A stretch of 64,000 bases of DNA from CAVZBT01 sp963773605. GTDB lineage: Bacteria; Acidobacteriota; UBA6911. Within the stretch, counting starts at the first letter, position 1; each line of letters opens with the position of its first letter. Shown here piece by piece: positions 63,690-64,000 of this stretch. The position numbers and the translations under genes are program-made. Location of the stretch: NCBI GenBank assembly GCA_963773605.1, contig CAVZBT010000007.1:172655-236654 (forward strand), given 5' to 3'. The notes beneath the pieces are model-generated. The model was not told the origin of the DNA. It saw only the letters and a program-made list of their open reading frames with translations, and ran no database searches.

Positions 63690-64000
63690 AGAAATTCAAG
63701 AAAGTCGCAGTCGGAGGAACCTTTGACCAACTCCACAAAGGTCACGTGGCTCTAATCTGTAAGGCTTTTGTGGTTGGACAAAAAGTCGTTGTAGGCTTGA
63801 CTTCCGATGCCTTTGTAGCTAAGATGGGGAAGCAGCATCGAACCGCATCGTTAAAGACCACAAACAGGATGTTCTTGCTTATATTGCCACACAGGACTTA
63901 GCGGACCGTGCGGAGATTTTACCGCTGGATGACTCCTTTGGCTTAACCATCATTAACCAAGATTTGGATGCCATTGTTGTTAGCCAAGAAACCGAACGCA
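63686..64000 (+). CDS. coaD: Archaeal phosphopantetheine adenylyltransferase, 5' part (one frameshift)
   Basis: This enzyme makes dephospho-CoA from phosphopantetheine. The N-terminus KKFKKVAVGGTFDQLHKGHV contains the nucleotidyltransferase H-x-G-H motif (H-K-G-H) and G-G-T-F-D, as in archaeal and eukaryotic COAD proteins. The frame breaks near 63829; the other frame continues with R-I-V-K-D-H-K-Q-D-V-L-A-Y-I and AEILPLDDSFGLTIINQDLD, then A-I-V-V-S-Q-E-T-E-R at the window end. It starts 4 bases inside the pantoate kinase gene end (ATGA), so both belong to one CoA-synthesis operon. Confidence 0.85.

Noticed and set aside
62280..64000. Recent horizontal transfer of archaeal CoA genes
   Set aside because: No mobility gene, attachment site or amelioration; the first gene is cut at the join and the composition step is abrupt, so a chimera is simpler.

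Overview
The window is a high-GC bacterial segment from position 1 to about 62,200. It is joined abruptly to a lower-GC archaeal segment that runs from about 62,280 to the end. The bacterial part most resembles Acidobacteriota. The grounds are a VWFA protein of the acidobacterial type (34183-35214), the gene content and order (flagellar block, pilMNOPQ, rplM-rpsI-rpsB-tsf-pyrH-frr), and text-like intergenic repeats. This assignment is an inference, because no rRNA gene is present.

Positions 1-29,500, almost all on the minus strand, are a nearly complete flagellar basal-body, hook and export cluster. In transcription order it runs flgB-flgC-fliE-fliF-fliG-fliH-fliI-fliJ-fliK, an unknown gene, flgD-flgE, a GAF-GGDEF diguanylate cyclase, fliL-fliN-fliO-fliP-fliQ-fliR-flhB, flhA-flhF-flhG-fliA-fliM-fliN, a DUF2802-like protein, a Zn-finger/MshEN protein, and flgF-flgG-flgA-flgH-flgI-flgJ (cut by the window start). 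Filament, cap, junction and stator genes are not in view. Five good sigma-54 (-24/-12) sites precede flgB, the unknown gene before flgD, fliL, flhA and flgF, so each transcription unit appears to have its own sigma-54 promoter. The likely activators lie just upstream: a PAS-histidine kinase and NtrC-type regulator pair (29.5-32.2 kb) and a divergent orphan NtrC-type regulator (32.7-34.1 kb).

Positions 34-62.2 kb carry housekeeping genes: a VWFA protein, argH, speA, efp, a DedA protein, a DRE-TIM aldolase-type synthase, the frr/pyrH/tsf/rpsB/rpsI/rplM translation group, a type IV pilus operon (pilM, N, O, P, Q) followed by a small roadblock-like protein, accB-accC, thiE, ribD, a small exported protein, a CorC/HlyC membrane protein, ybeY, a 7TM-HD phosphohydrolase (pgpH-like), etfA and etfB.

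From about 62,280 the composition drops and the genes become archaeal: the 3' part of a membrane protein, pantoate kinase, and an archaeal-type phosphopantetheine adenylyltransferase. I read the junction as an assembly chimera rather than gene transfer. The whole contig, on both sides of the junction, is scattered with single-base frameshifts. Many are extra bases in short homopolymers, and they hit genes that cannot be dispensable (tsf, pyrH, rpsB, fliF, flhA, fliM). These are most simply sequencing errors, so the affected genes are annotated over their restored span with the break points given.

No wholly new system is evident. The most interesting local biology is a possible c-di-GMP circuit inside the flagellar cluster: a GGDEF enzyme with an I-site, and a truncated PilB-like protein keeping two tandem MshEN c-di-GMP-binding motifs behind a Cys-rich N-terminus.
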